A stretch of DNA of 64,000 nucleotides from Myxococcus stipitatus DSM 14675 (GCF_000331735.1 NC_020126.1:6218501-6282500), one strand, 5' to 3'. Positions 46,151-55,985 are shown, numbered from the stretch's first letter. Notes: generated from the sequence alone by a model not told the origin. Numbers and translations: made by a program.

Positions 46151-47617
46151 ATGTCCCCGCCAGCCTCCCGACTCGACGCGCCCAGGTCCCTTGTCGTCGT
46201 CCTGGCGCTGCTCGCCCCCATGGCGGCGCTGGCGCAAGCCCCGCTGTCCGCTCCGGAGGCCCAGGCCACCCCGGTGTCTTCACTCGCGACGGACGAGACG
46301 CTCTCGAAGCTCCTCACGGAAGCGCTGGAGGCGCGCCCGGAGCTGCGTCAGGTCGAGGCGCAGGAGAAGGCCGCCCAGGAGCGAGTCCCTCAAGCAGGCG
46401 CCCTGCCAGACCCGGTCCTCCAAGTCGGCATCCAGAACGACGGCTTCGGCGAGCTGATGATCGGTGAGATGGAGGGCAGCTACTTCAGCATCATGGCGTC
46501 ACAGGCCCTGCCCTTCCCGGGCAAGAGGGACTTGCGCACCCAGGTCGCACGCCTCGGCGCCAAGGCCGTGTCGGCACAAGTCCTTCGAGCCCGGCTGACC
46601 ATCGAAGCCGAGCTGCGCCGGGCCTACCTCGACCTGTTGATGACACGAGAGCGGCGCGGGTTGCTCGACCGGCTCGAGGCCATCTGGAAGCAGTCCGCCG
46701 ACCTGGCACGCATCCGCTACGAGACTGGCGACGGTGCGCAGTCCGACCTGCTGCGCGCGCAGCTCGAGCTCAATCGAATCCGCCAGCGGCGCGTGGCGCT
46801 CAACGCCGAGGAGCGCACGCGCGTCCAGACGCTGAACCGACTGAGCGGGAGGCCCCTCGATGAGCCCCTGCCCACCACCACGCGCGTGCGTGACCTGGGC
46901 ATTCCGGAGCTCGGAGAAGGAGAGGCCGCGGAGAAGGACGCGATGGAACGCAGCCCCGAGCTGGCCGAGGGCCGCGCCAACATCGCCCAGTCCCAGCAGC
47001 AGATGGCGCTGGCTCGGCGCGAGCGCTGGCCCGACTTCACAGTGAGCGCCGGAGTGATGCCTCGAGGTGGCGACTTTCCGACCATGTGGCAGGCCAACGT
47101 GGGCGTCAACCTGCCCATCTTCTCCGGCAGCAAGCAGAACCGCGCGGTGGCGGAGAGCGTCGCCATGGCCGATGCCGCGACACGCGCGACGGAGACCGTG
47201 GAGCAGGTGTTGCGGCTGCGCGTCCGCGAGCGCCTCACCGCCCTGTCCGCGCTGCGCGAGACCGCGACGCTCTACCGCAGCGGCTTGTTGATGCAGTCAG
47301 CGGCCACGGCCGAGAGCACGCTGACGCAGTACCGCGTCGGACGCGCCTCGTTCGCTTCGGTGCTGGAAGCCAACTCGGGCATCGTCCGCGATGAAGAAGA
47401 CTTCCTCTCGACGCTCGTCGAAGCGCAGCGGCTCGCCATCGCCCAGGCGGAAGTGAGCCTGGAGCCCGTCGCGGCCCTCGGCGGTGGCAGCGCGGGCGCG
47501 GGCGGAATGCCCGGCGCTGGCAGTGCCCCCTCCGCTCCCGCGCGCGGCGCAGCCCTGTCAGGTGGCGCGGCGGGCGCGGCGCCCTCCTCCGCATCCTCCT
47601 CCATGTCCGGAATGTAG
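46151..47617 (+). CDS. cusC: TolC-family outer-membrane efflux protein
   Basis: 488 aa. Signal peptide SLVVVLALLAPMAALAQ; two outer-membrane efflux repeats with helical hairpins (TLSKLLTEALEARPELRQVEAQ, LTIEAELRRAYLDLLMTRERR, QLELNRIRQRRVALNAEERT, ALRETATLYRSGLLMQSAA) and a Gly/Ala/Ser/Met-rich tail. ATG 46151 is supported by the signal peptide, but its ribosome site is weak and an upstream ATG at 46040 in frame is possible. Forms the outer exit duct for the CusBA pump. Confidence 0.88.
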   Translation: MSPPASRLDAPRSLVVVLALLAPMAALAQAPLSAPEAQATPVSSLATDETLSKLLTEALEARPELRQVEAQEKAAQERVPQAGALPDPVLQVGIQNDGFGELMIGEMEGSYFSIMASQALPFPGKRDLRTQVARLGAKAVSAQVLRARLTIEAELRRAYLDLLMTRERRGLLDRLEAIWKQSADLARIRYETGDGAQSDLLRAQLELNRIRQRRVALNAEERTRVQTLNRLSGRPLDEPLPTTTRVRDLGIPELGEGEAAEKDAMERSPELAEGRANIAQSQQQMALARRERWPDFTVSAGVMPRGGDFPTMWQANVGVNLPIFSGSKQNRAVAESVAMADAATRATETVEQVLRLRVRERLTALSALRETATLYRSGLLMQSAATAESTLTQYRVGRASFASVLEANSGIVRDEEDFLSTLVEAQRLAIAQAEVSLEPVAALGGGSAGAGGMPGAGSAPSAPARGAALSGGAAGAAPSSASSSMSGM

Positions 47618-47630
47618 TTCCGAGGTCCGA

Positions 47631-49034
47631 ATGTCCTCCGTCCCTCCGCCTCCTTCCCCTCAGGCCCCCTCGGGTCGCCGCTTCGGAGCCACCGCGCTCG
47701 CGTCGACCGCGCTGGTCAGCGCGCTGCTCGGCGGCGGCACCGTACACCTGCTGTCGTCGCATCGAGAGGCAGCCCCGCACGCGCACGCGACGCCTTCGCC
47801 CGCTCCAGAGACCGCGGAGAAGGCGACCCCGCGCTTCCAGTGCCCGATGCACCCGGCCATCGTGCAGGACGCACCGGGCAAGTGCCCCATCTGCGGCATG
47901 GACCTGGTGTCGATGACCTCTTCACCCGCCACGCCAGGAGGCTCCACCGTGGAGGGCCTCGCCACCGTGGCCATCGACCCGTCCCGTCAGCAGCTCATCG
48001 GCCTGCGCACGGCACCTGTGATGGAGGGCAAGGTCGGCGGGACCTGGCGCACCAACGGCCGCATCGCACAGGACGAGACACGCATCCGCCGCGTCCACAT
48101 GAAGGTGCCCGCGTTCGTCGAGCGCGTGTACGCGGACTTCACGGGCAAGCCCGTGCGCCAGGGCGAGCCCCTCTTCGCCGTCTACAGCCCGGAGCTGCTC
48201 GCGGCGCAGGAGGAATACCTGCTGGCCCTGCGCACTCGCGAGGCGCTGAGCCAGGCGGGAGGCATGACGACGGACGGTGACGCGCTGGTGGCCGCCGCGC
48301 GCCGCAAGCTGGAGCTGTGGGACGTGCCCCAGGCGACGCTGGAGCGACTCACGCGCACGGGGGAATCCACTCGCACGCTCACCCTCGTCTCCCCCATCTC
48401 CGGCGTCATCACCAAGAAGGACGTCGTGGAGGGCGCGCGACTGGAGCTCGGCGCCACCCCGTACGAAATCGTCGACATGTCGCGCGTCTGGGTCCTGGCC
48501 GACGTGTACGAGAGCGAGCTGCGTCACGTGAAGGTGGGCATGCCCGCCACGCTCCAGCTCAAGGCCTTCCCCCATCGGGTGTTCGCGGGGAAGGTGTCCT
48601 TCCTCGACCCGGTGCTCGACTCGGCCACGCGCACGGTCAAGGTGCGACTGGAGTTCCCCAACCCCGACGGGGACCTGCGCCCGGAGATGTTCGGCGAGGT
48701 GGTGCTGCGCGGAGCCTCCCGCGACGCACTGAAGATTCCCGCCGACGCGGTGGTCCCCACGGGCACCACCCACGTCGTCTTCGTGTCCCTGGGCGATGGA
48801 CACTTCGCGCCTCGCGAGGTCCGCCTCGGGGAGTCCGATGGCAAGAGCGTGGAGGTGACCTCGGGACTGAAGTCGGGAGACCAGGTCGTCACGGGCGCCA
48901 ACTTCCTCGTCGACTCCGAATCCCGCCTGCGCGCATCACTCTCGGCGCTCACCTCCTCGTCGTCGGGCGGAGCCAAGGCGGCGCCCGCCCCGGCCGCGAC
49001 TCCAGCGTCCTCCGGCCACCACGGAGGCCACTGA
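47631..49034 (+). CDS. cusB: heavy-metal efflux adaptor (periplasmic fusion protein) with HMBD
   Basis: 467 aa. N-terminal membrane anchor GATALASTALVSALLGGGTVH, a Cys/His metal-binding domain CPMHPAIVQDAPGKCPICGMD at about residues 68-88, then the lipoyl, hairpin and beta-barrel domains of CusB/CzcB adaptors (RVHMKVPAFVERVYADFTG, LVSPISGVITKKDVVEGA, VWVLADVYESELRHVKVGM). His-rich end SSGHHGGH. GAGG lies 5 nt before ATG 47631. Links CusA to CusC and can receive metal from the cupredoxin. Confidence 0.94.
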   Translation: MSSVPPPPSPQAPSGRRFGATALASTALVSALLGGGTVHLLSSHREAAPHAHATPSPAPETAEKATPRFQCPMHPAIVQDAPGKCPICGMDLVSMTSSPATPGGSTVEGLATVAIDPSRQQLIGLRTAPVMEGKVGGTWRTNGRIAQDETRIRRVHMKVPAFVERVYADFTGKPVRQGEPLFAVYSPELLAAQEEYLLALRTREALSQAGGMTTDGDALVAAARRKLELWDVPQATLERLTRTGESTRTLTLVSPISGVITKKDVVEGARLELGATPYEIVDMSRVWVLADVYESELRHVKVGMPATLQLKAFPHRVFAGKVSFLDPVLDSATRTVKVRLEFPNPDGDLRPEMFGEVVLRGASRDALKIPADAVVPTGTTHVVFVSLGDGHFAPREVRLGESDGKSVEVTSGLKSGDQVVTGANFLVDSESRLRASLSALTSSSSGGAKAAPAPAATPASSGHHGGH

Positions 49035-49038
49035 GCCC

Positions 49039-52000
49039 ATGATTCGAGCCATCATCCGCTTCTCCGCGGAGAACAAGTACCTGGTCATCGCGGCCACCGT
49101 GGTGGCGCTCATCGGCGCGTGGTGGACCATGCGCAACATCCCGTTGGACGCGCTGCCCGACCTGTCCGACACCCAGGTCATCGTCTACGGACGGTGGGAC
49201 CGCAGCCCCGACATCATCGAGGACCAGGTCACCTACCCCATCACCACCGCGCTGCTCGGCGCCCCCAAGGTCAAGGCGGTGCGCGGCTTCAGCGACTTCG
49301 GCTTCAGCTACGTCTACGTCATCTTCGAGGACGGCACGGACATGTACTGGGCCCGCACCCGCGTGCTCGAGTACCTGTCCAAGATCACGCCCCAGCTTCC
49401 GCAGGACGTGAAGGTGGAGCTGGGTCCCGACGCCTCCAGCGTGGGCTGGGTCTTCCAGTACGCGCTGGTGGACAAGAGCGGCAAGCACCGGCTGGACGAG
49501 CTGCGCTCCTATCAAGACTGGTTCCTGCGCTACGCCATCCAGAGTGTGCCCGGCGTCTCCGAGGTCGCCACCGTGGGCGGCCAGGTGCGCCAGTACCAAG
49601 TGACGGTCAACCCCAACACCCTCGCGGGCTATGGGCTGTCGCTGGACGCGGTGGTGCGCGCGGTACGCCAGGGCAACAACGACGTGGGCGGAAGGCTCGT
49701 GGAGGTCGCCGGACGCGAGTACATGGTCCGAGGGCGCGGCTACGTGAAGAGCGTGGAGGACATCGAGAAGCTCATCCTCCGCACGCAGGGCGGCACCACC
49801 GTCACCATCAAGGACGTGGCCACGGTGACGCTGGGTCCCGAGCTGCGCCGAGGCGTCGCCGACCTCGACGGCCAAGGCGACGCGGTGGGCGGCATCGTGG
49901 TGATGCGCCAGGGAGAGAACGCCCTCAACGTCATCGAGCGCGTCAAGGCGAAGCTGGAGGAGCTCAAGCCGTCGCTGCCCGAAGGCGTGGAGGTCATCAC
50001 CACCTACGACCGGTCGACGCTCATCGAGCAAGCCATCGAGACGGTGTCACACAAGCTGGTGGAGGAGATCCTCATCGTCTCCCTCATCATCCTCATCTTC
50101 CTGTGGCACGTGCCCTCGGCCGTCGTGCCCATCGTCACCATCCCCGTGTCGGTGGCCCTGGCCTTCGTCCCCCTGTATTTCATGGGACAGAACGCCAACC
50201 TCATGTCCCTGGCGGGCATCGCCATCTCCATCGGAGTGCTGGTGGACGGCGCCATCGTCGAGGTGGAGAACGCGTACAACAAAATCCACCACTGGATGAA
50301 GGACGGCAAGAAGGGCGACTTCCACCAGGTACGGCTGGAGGCGCTGATGGAGGTGGGCCCGGGCGTCTTCTTCAGCCTGCTGGTCATCGCCGTGGCCTTC
50401 ATGCCCATCTTCACGCTGGTGGACCAGGAGGGCCGGCTCTTCCGCCCGCTCGCGTACTCGAAGAACCTGGCCATGGCCATCGCCGCGCTGCTGGCCATCA
50501 CCCTGGACCCCGCCATGCGGATGCTCTTCGCCCGCGTGGAGCCCTTCCACTTCCGCCCCCGGTTCCTCGCGTGGGCCGCCACCCAGGCGCTCGTGGGCAA
50601 GTACTACTCCGAGGAGCGTCACCCCATCAGCCGGCTCATGCACCGGCTCTACGAGCGCCCCTGCCGCTTCGTCGTGCGCCACGCGAAGGCCACGCTCGTG
50701 GTGAGCGTGCTGCTGGTGGCCACCACCATCCCCGCGTACCTGAAGCTGGGCAGCGAGTTCATGCCTCCGCTCAACGAGGGCACCATCCTCTACATGCCCT
50801 CGGCGGTGGAGCCGGGCATGTCCGTCACCGAGGCGCAGCGCGTGCTCCAGGTGCAGGACAAGATTCTCATGCGCTTCCCCGAGGTGGAGCGCGTCTTCGG
50901 CAAGGCGGGCCGCGCGAACACGTCTACCGACCCCGCGCCCTTCACCATGATGGAGACCACGGTGCTCCTGCGCCCGGAGGCCGAGTGGCGCGAGGTGCCT
51001 CGCTGGTACAGCCCCTGGGCCCCCGACTGGATGAAGGGCCTGCTGCGCCCGTTCTGGCGCGACCGCATCACCCAGGCCGAGCTCGAGTCCGAGATGAACG
51101 CCGCGCTCCAGCTCCCCGGCATCTCCAACGCATGGACGATGCCCATCAAGGGACGCCTGGACATGCTCTCCACGGGCATCCGGACGCCCGTGGGCATCAA
51201 GATCATGGGCGCGGACCTGGCCACGGTGGAGCGCATCGCGCGTGAGACGGAGGCGGCGGTGGCGAAGGTGGAAGGAACCCGCAGCGCGTTCGCCGAGCGT
51301 GTCGCCGGTGGCTACTTCCTGGACTTCGTCCTCAAGCGCGACGAGCTGGCTCGCCACGGCTTGAGCGTGGACGACGCGAACATGATGGTGATGACCGCGG
51401 TGGGCGGCGACAACCAGTCCACCACCGTGGAAGGCCGCGAGCGCTACGGCATCAACGTGCGCTACGCCCGCGACTACCGCGAGGACCTCCAGGCCCTCAA
51501 GCGCGTGCTGCTCCCGCTTCCGGGTGGCGGGCAGGTGCCCATGGAGGCCATCGCCGACGTGGTGCTCGCCCACGGTCCGTCCATGATTCGCAACGAGAAC
51601 GGCATGCTCACGGGCTACGTGTACGTGGACTTCGACACGTCCAAGTACGACGTGGGCAGCTTCGTGGACCGAGCCAAGGAGGCCGTGGCCGCGGGCGTGA
51701 AGGTGCCCACGGGCTATTCGATGACGTGGAGCGGGCAGTACGAGAACATGCTGCGGGTTCGCGAGCGGCTGCAGTTGGTGATTCCACTGACGCTCGTGCT
51801 CATCTTCGGGCTGCTGTACATGAACACGAAGTCGGCGTTCAAAGCGGGCCTGGTGATGCTCGCGGTGCCCTTCTCCGCCATCGGCGCGGTGTGGCTCTTG
51901 TGGGCGCTCGACTACAACATCTCCATCGCGGTGTGGGTGGGGATGATCGCGCTCATGGGGTTGGACGCGGAGACCGGCGCCTTCATGTTGCTCTTCCTCG

Positions 52001-52341
52001 ACCTCTCTCATGATGAGGCCAAGAAGAAGGGAATGCTGCGCACCGAGGGCGACCTGGTGGAGGCCATCATCCACGGCGCGGTGAAGCGCGTGCGGCCCAA
52101 GGCGATGACAGTGCTCGCGGCGATGCTGGGGTTGCTCCCCATCATGTGGTCCACCGGCACGGGCGCGGATGTGATGAAGCGCATCGCGGCGCCGATGGTC
52201 GGCGGACTGGCGACAAGCTTCCTCTTGGAGCTGCTCGTGTATCCAGCGGTCTACTTCCTGTGGAAGCGCCGTGAGGTGATACCGGGCCCCGCTACCCCCG
52301 AGCCCGCGCAAGAGCCCGAGGCCACCCCGCTCGCCGCCTGA
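49039..52341 (+). CDS. cusA: heavy-metal RND efflux pump
   Basis: 1100 aa, 12-helix inner-membrane proton/metal antiporter of the CusA/CzcA (HME-RND) family. Seen: signature LDALPDLSDTQVIVYGRWD, DFGFSYVYVIFEDGTDMYWAR, GIAISIGVLVDGAIVEVENAYN in the helix carrying the proton-relay Asp, and GLDAETGAFMLLFLDLSHDEA. The Met pathway residues and monovalent-metal signature suggest Cu(I)/Ag(I), in line with the cupredoxin; divalent specificity cannot be excluded. 4 bp after cusB. Confidence 0.95.
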   Translation: MIRAIIRFSAENKYLVIAATVVALIGAWWTMRNIPLDALPDLSDTQVIVYGRWDRSPDIIEDQVTYPITTALLGAPKVKAVRGFSDFGFSYVYVIFEDGTDMYWARTRVLEYLSKITPQLPQDVKVELGPDASSVGWVFQYALVDKSGKHRLDELRSYQDWFLRYAIQSVPGVSEVATVGGQVRQYQVTVNPNTLAGYGLSLDAVVRAVRQGNNDVGGRLVEVAGREYMVRGRGYVKSVEDIEKLILRTQGGTTVTIKDVATVTLGPELRRGVADLDGQGDAVGGIVVMRQGENALNVIERVKAKLEELKPSLPEGVEVITTYDRSTLIEQAIETVSHKLVEEILIVSLIILIFLWHVPSAVVPIVTIPVSVALAFVPLYFMGQNANLMSLAGIAISIGVLVDGAIVEVENAYNKIHHWMKDGKKGDFHQVRLEALMEVGPGVFFSLLVIAVAFMPIFTLVDQEGRLFRPLAYSKNLAMAIAALLAITLDPAMRMLFARVEPFHFRPRFLAWAATQALVGKYYSEERHPISRLMHRLYERPCRFVVRHAKATLVVSVLLVATTIPAYLKLGSEFMPPLNEGTILYMPSAVEPGMSVTEAQRVLQVQDKILMRFPEVERVFGKAGRANTSTDPAPFTMMETTVLLRPEAEWREVPRWYSPWAPDWMKGLLRPFWRDRITQAELESEMNAALQLPGISNAWTMPIKGRLDMLSTGIRTPVGIKIMGADLATVERIARETEAAVAKVEGTRSAFAERVAGGYFLDFVLKRDELARHGLSVDDANMMVMTAVGGDNQSTTVEGRERYGINVRYARDYREDLQALKRVLLPLPGGGQVPMEAIADVVLAHGPSMIRNENGMLTGYVYVDFDTSKYDVGSFVDRAKEAVAAGVKVPTGYSMTWSGQYENMLRVRERLQLVIPLTLVLIFGLLYMNTKSAFKAGLVMLAVPFSAIGAVWLLWALDYNISIAVWVGMIALMGLDAETGAFMLLFLDLSHDEAKKKGMLRTEGDLVEAIIHGAVKRVRPKAMTVLAAMLGLLPIMWSTGTGADVMKRIAAPMVGGLATSFLLELLVYPAVYFLWKRREVIPGPATPEPAQEPEATPLAA

Positions 52342-52377
52342 CCGAGAGCCAGGCCCCTGCATCCCCGGGAGTACGCC

Positions 52378-53781
52378 GTGACCGACAGACCGAGTGTTCT
52401 CGTCGTCGATGACAAGGAGAACATGTGCCACCTCGTCGCTCGCATCCTGGGTGACGCCTATCAGGTGAAGACCGTCGAGGACGGGGCCCGTGCGCTGGCG
52501 CTCATCCGGACGCGTGAGTTCGACGTGGTGGTGACGGACATCCGCATGCCCGGCGCGGATGGCTTCGAGGTGCTCCGCGCCATCAAGCAGCACGCCCCGG
52601 ACACGGAGGTCATCCTGATGACCGCCTACGCCACCGTTCCCCGAGCGGTGGAGGCCATCAAGGAAGGGGCCTATGACTACCTGTCGAAGCCGTTCGACCC
52701 GGATGAGGTCTCGCTCGTCGTGGCACGGGCGCTGGAGCGCAAGCAGCTCAAGGCCCAGGCGGCCTCGCTGCGCCGGGAGCTGAATGGTGTCTACGGCTTC
52801 CAGAACCTCATCGGGAAGAGCGCGCCCATGCGGGCGCTGTATGGCTTGCTGGAGCGGGCGGCGGGACTGGCCATCACCGTGCTCATCACGGGGGAGACGG
52901 GAACGGGCAAGGAGCTGGTGGCGCGGGCCATCCATCACCATGGGCCGAGGAAGAACAAGCCGTTCATCGCGGTCAATTGTGGCGCGCTCCCATCCGAGCT
53001 CATCGAGAGTGAGCTGTTCGGCCACGTCCGGGGTGCATTCACGGGCGCGGGGGAGACCAAGATGGGCCTCGTCGAGGCTGCCTCTGGTGGGACGCTCTTC
53101 CTGGACGAGATTGGGGAACTGCCCCTGGCTGTCCAGGTGAAGCTCAACCGCATGCTCCAGGACAAGGAGGTGCGCCGGGTGGGCGAGGCAACGGCTCGTC
53201 GCATCGACGTGAGAGTCATTACCGCCACGCACCGCGACCTCAAGGCCGAGGTGGCCGCGGGCCGCTTCCGCGAAGACCTCTACTACCGGCTGAATGTCTT
53301 CCCGGTGCAGCTGCCGCCGCTGCGAGAGCGACGCGAGGACATCCCGTTGCTGGCGATGCACTTCGTACAGAAGGCAGCGAAGACCTACCGGTTGCCCGTG
53401 GATGGGCTGGAGCCGGAGGCACTACGGGTCCTGACGGGCTACGCGTGGCCAGGGAATGTGCGCCAGTTGGAGAATGCCATTGAGCGCGCGGTGGCCATCA
53501 CCTCGGGCACTCGCGTGGGAACGAGCGCGCTTCCGCCGGAGGTGCTGGGAGAATCACAGGGAGCGGTGGCGAACGACCCGTTGGTGAAGCTGCCCTTCCG
53601 GGAGGCCGTGGACCTCGTGAGGGACCGCGCGTCTCGTGACTACCTCATCGCGCTGCTGCGTGAGTTCGGGGGCAATGTGACTCGGGCGGCGGAACGGGCG
53701 GGGATGGAGCGGGAGAGTCTCCACCGACTGCTCAAGCGCTTCGGGCTGCGGTCCGATGACTTCAAGGAGCCAGCGGCGTAG
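52378..53781 (+). CDS. NtrC-type sigma54-dependent response regulator
   Basis: 467 aa from GTG 52378. Receiver domain with the acidic pair DD (11-12), phospho-acceptor Asp54 in VTDIRMP, and Lys104; AAA+ domain with Walker A GETGTGKE (172-179), sigma54 contact GAFTGA (219-224), Walker B TLFLDEIGEL; C-terminal Fis-type helix-turn-helix (GGNVTRAAERAGMERESLHRLLKRFG). 36 bp after cusA, the last gene of the operon whose promoter shows a sigma54 element. No histidine kinase lies beside it. It most likely activates its own operon from the palindrome at 45384-45408. Confidence 0.95.
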   Translation: MTDRPSVLVVDDKENMCHLVARILGDAYQVKTVEDGARALALIRTREFDVVVTDIRMPGADGFEVLRAIKQHAPDTEVILMTAYATVPRAVEAIKEGAYDYLSKPFDPDEVSLVVARALERKQLKAQAASLRRELNGVYGFQNLIGKSAPMRALYGLLERAAGLAITVLITGETGTGKELVARAIHHHGPRKNKPFIAVNCGALPSELIESELFGHVRGAFTGAGETKMGLVEAASGGTLFLDEIGELPLAVQVKLNRMLQDKEVRRVGEATARRIDVRVITATHRDLKAEVAAGRFREDLYYRLNVFPVQLPPLRERREDIPLLAMHFVQKAAKTYRLPVDGLEPEALRVLTGYAWPGNVRQLENAIERAVAITSGTRVGTSALPPEVLGESQGAVANDPLVKLPFREAVDLVRDRASRDYLIALLREFGGNVTRAAERAGMERESLHRLLKRFGLRSDDFKEPAA

Positions 53782-54092
53782 CCCTCATGCGGAGTGTGTC
53801 TACGCCGAGGGTGTCTTCTTGAGGCGCATCGACGCCGCACTCCTGACGGGCCCGCATCGCTGGTGCCCCTCTCTTGAGAGCGTCGACGCGCTTCACCTGG
53901 ACATCCGGGCCCTCCCTGTCGCAGCAAGTGCAGCCGCGGGCGCAGCCATGGCCAATAGCGGGAGACTCCCTCCCACGAAGGCCAGCGCCAGTATTGGAAA
54001 GGCAGAAGACATTGGCCGCCTGTCGCGGCCCAGACGCGCTCAGCGCCAGGCAGGTCCCTTGCCCGGAGCGGTGCGATATAGCTGCACGCACC
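53782..54092. other. 311 bp without a convincing gene
   Basis: No open frame here has a ribosome site or recognisable domain. It probably holds the 3' end of the efflux transcript and the lost promoter of the WD40 fragment. Confidence 0.5.
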
Positions 54093-54656
54093 ATGTCCTC
54101 GCCCTCCTCGCAGCCCATCCGTCTGTTCCAGGATTCGTCGAGACACTCCGGAAGTTCTCTGGTGAGAGCCCTGACGGGTCATACCGACCGCGTGGAGGCC
54201 GTGGCCGTGGTGCGTGACGGTCGAGATGCCGTCTCCGCGAGCCTGGATGGAACGCTCCGGCTGTGGGAGCTCTAGACCGGGCGCTGTGTGCGCGTGTTCA
54301 CCGGACACACGGGAGGCGTGCAAGACGTCGCGCTGCACAAGGACGGGGAGCACATGGTCTCGGCCGGGCGAGACGGAATGCTCCGGCTGTGGAGCACGAA
54401 GACGGGGGCGTGCATCCTGGAGCGCCGCTCACCCTGGCCCGCGCTGCGCGGCGTGCGACTGCACCCGACGGCCAGCGGCTCGTCAACTGGGGATATGACG
54501 AGCGCGTGGAGCTGAGCACGCTCGACACCGGCGACTCCCCGCGGATGCTCCGGAGCCACGAGGCACCCGTCACCTGCGTCGCCATCTCCCCAGATGGGAA
54601 TCGGCTCGTGACGTGGGGCTATGACAACACGGTGCGCATCCACTCATGTGAGGATG
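54093..54656 (+). pseudogene. WD40-repeat protein, broken
   Basis: Starts ATG 54093 (MSSPSSQPIRLFQDSSRHS) and shows successive WD40 blades: VRALTGHTDRVEAVAVVRDG to GTLRLWEL, then an in-frame TAG at 54273-54275 just before TGRCVRVFTGHTGGVQDVALHKDG and MLRLWSTKTGACIL, then a frame change near 54464 into APDGQRLVNWGYDERVELS and SHEAPVTCVAISPDGNRLVTWGYDN. It ends abruptly at the junction with the Rhs tip (about 54650). Two independent lesions and a truncation make it a pseudogene. WD40 proteins are common partners of myxobacterial kinases. Confidence 0.85.
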
Positions 54657-55185
54657 GCGATGTTGCGGCAGTCTGTGCCGTCGCCGCCGAGCTGACGGCC
54701 AATCAGGTGGCCACGCTCGTGGTGATCCGGGTGCGAGTTGTTGAAGCCCGTCGGCGTGTACGTCGCATGCGACCCCGTGCCGATGTCCGAGGGAGAGATC
54801 TCCGCGTAGACACCGCCGGGCCGATCCCGCACCGTGTCGTAGGCGTCATACGTGACGTTGATGAGGCCCAGCGGATCCGTCCATTGGAGCGGATTGGTGG
54901 AGTATCCGTAGGCCCCGTTGGGGTCATCGAAGAGCTGGAGCGGATCCGGGGAGAGGTACTGTGCCGCCCACGGCACGTAGTACCGATGGCGGTTGTACGA
55001 GAGGCCGCTCCCCTCATCCGCCCACTGCCCCGGATAGCGGAGCGGACATTCAGCGAGCGGCGCGTCCTCGTTGCGCGGGGTGCCAAAGGGGCCCAGCTTG
55101 CTGGCCCAGCCGCCCCTGCCCTCTTCGGTGACGAGCTCCCGCGGAACCCCCAGGTGGTCCGTCACCGTGTACGGCCCATCCAGGG
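54644..55185 (-). pseudogene. orphan Rhs C-terminal tip with non-specific endonuclease toxin, truncated at both ends
   Basis: Reads DHLGVPRELVTEEG, LRYPGQWADEGSGLSYNRHRYYVPW, YLSPDPL, LFDDPNGAYGYSTNPLQWTDPLGL: the conserved end of the Rhs shell. After DPLGL begins the variable toxin: INVTYDAYDTVRDRPGGVYAEIS and HPDHHERGHLIGRQLGGDGTDCRNI, the (D/E)RGH-type motif of DNA/RNA non-specific endonucleases. The 5' part ends near 55185, where transposase sequence starts, and the 3' part ends at NIAILT-stop where WD40 DNA begins, so the nuclease lacks its last segment. A displaced toxin cassette. Confidence 0.82.
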
Positions 55186-55715
55186 AGCCTGTTCTCCACG
55201 TGGACAAAGTCGACATCCACCTCAATCCCAAGGTGGGACGTGACTGGTGCCTGCCTGGGTACAGGCGAGTGGTGGTGACACCCGGCAACAACCAGAAGCG
55301 CTACCTGGCTGGAGCTCTCAATGTCCGCACGGGAAGACTGACGTGGGTGGAGGGGAGGAGCAAAGCCAGTGCCCTCTTCATTCAACTTCTCTGGCGCCTG
55401 GCGAGTGCCTATCCACGCGCTCGCCGCATCCACCTCGTCCTCGACAACGCCGCCGTCCACTCCAGCAGGAAGACGCGCAAGGTGCTCGCGCAGCTCGGCA
55501 GGCGATTCGTCCTGCACTTCCTGCCGCCGTACTGCCCTCAGGGCAATCGCATCGAGCGGGTGTGGCTCGACCTGCACGCCAACGTCACCCGCAATCATCG
55601 CTGCCGAACCATGGACCGGCTCATGGCTCGGGTGCATGCCTACCTCGCCGCTCGCTCAGCCCAGCGTTCCGCCAGTCCATCCTTGCGCCGCGCCGACCTC
55701 AGGCGTTCAGCCTGA
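55186..55715 (+). mobile_element. IS630-family transposase, C-terminal fragment
   Basis: About 175 residues of the DDE domain: VDKVDIHLNPKVGRDW (first Asp), VTPGNNQKRYLAGALN, HLVLDNAAVHSSRKTRK (second Asp), LPPYCPQGNRIERVWLDLHANVT (Glu), as in IS630/Tc1-type elements. The N-terminal helix-turn-helix part is absent and no left terminal repeat is seen, so the element is dead. It sits exactly where a vgrG 3' region or rhs 5' region should be if the left module were complete. Confidence 0.85.
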
Positions 55716-55747
55716 GGCCGGACGAGATTCACGATCCTTGGTTTAGC

Positions 55748-55858
55748 CGCCTTTCATATCGCATGACGCTCCTGGACAAGAAGATGGTTCATCTCAAATG
55801 AATGGCTCGCCGGATGTCACACAGACCGGTTACACTCATCAACGCCATGCGACGCAAG
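55748..55858 (+). repeat. direct repeat, left copy (leader of the TPR gene)
   Basis: Matches 63042-63152 at about 92% without gaps; the core 55804-55844 is identical in both. It covers the intergenic space before the TPR gene and that gene's first codons. Confidence 0.9.
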
Positions 55859-55981
55859 ATCATGGGAGGGGGAGATCAAAGAACCCTGTCGGACCGCGTC
55901 CTCGGCTTCGCATACGGCACCTGGAACACGGCGCAGCACGTCGTTCGCCTTGGCTACGGCACCGCTCGCCGCCATTCTTGA
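55847..55981 (+). pseudogene. decayed copy of the TPR gene at 63141
   Basis: ATG 55847 in the same setting as ATG 63141; MRRK then a jump. From 55874 (gatcaaagaa) it matches the intact gene from 63270 (gatcaagaga), so 102 bp (34 codons) are missing in frame; similarity fades after GTWNTAQHVV and a stop appears at 55979-55981. 44 residues remain, against at least 286 in the intact gene. Confidence 0.8.
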
Positions 55982-55985
55982 AGCG

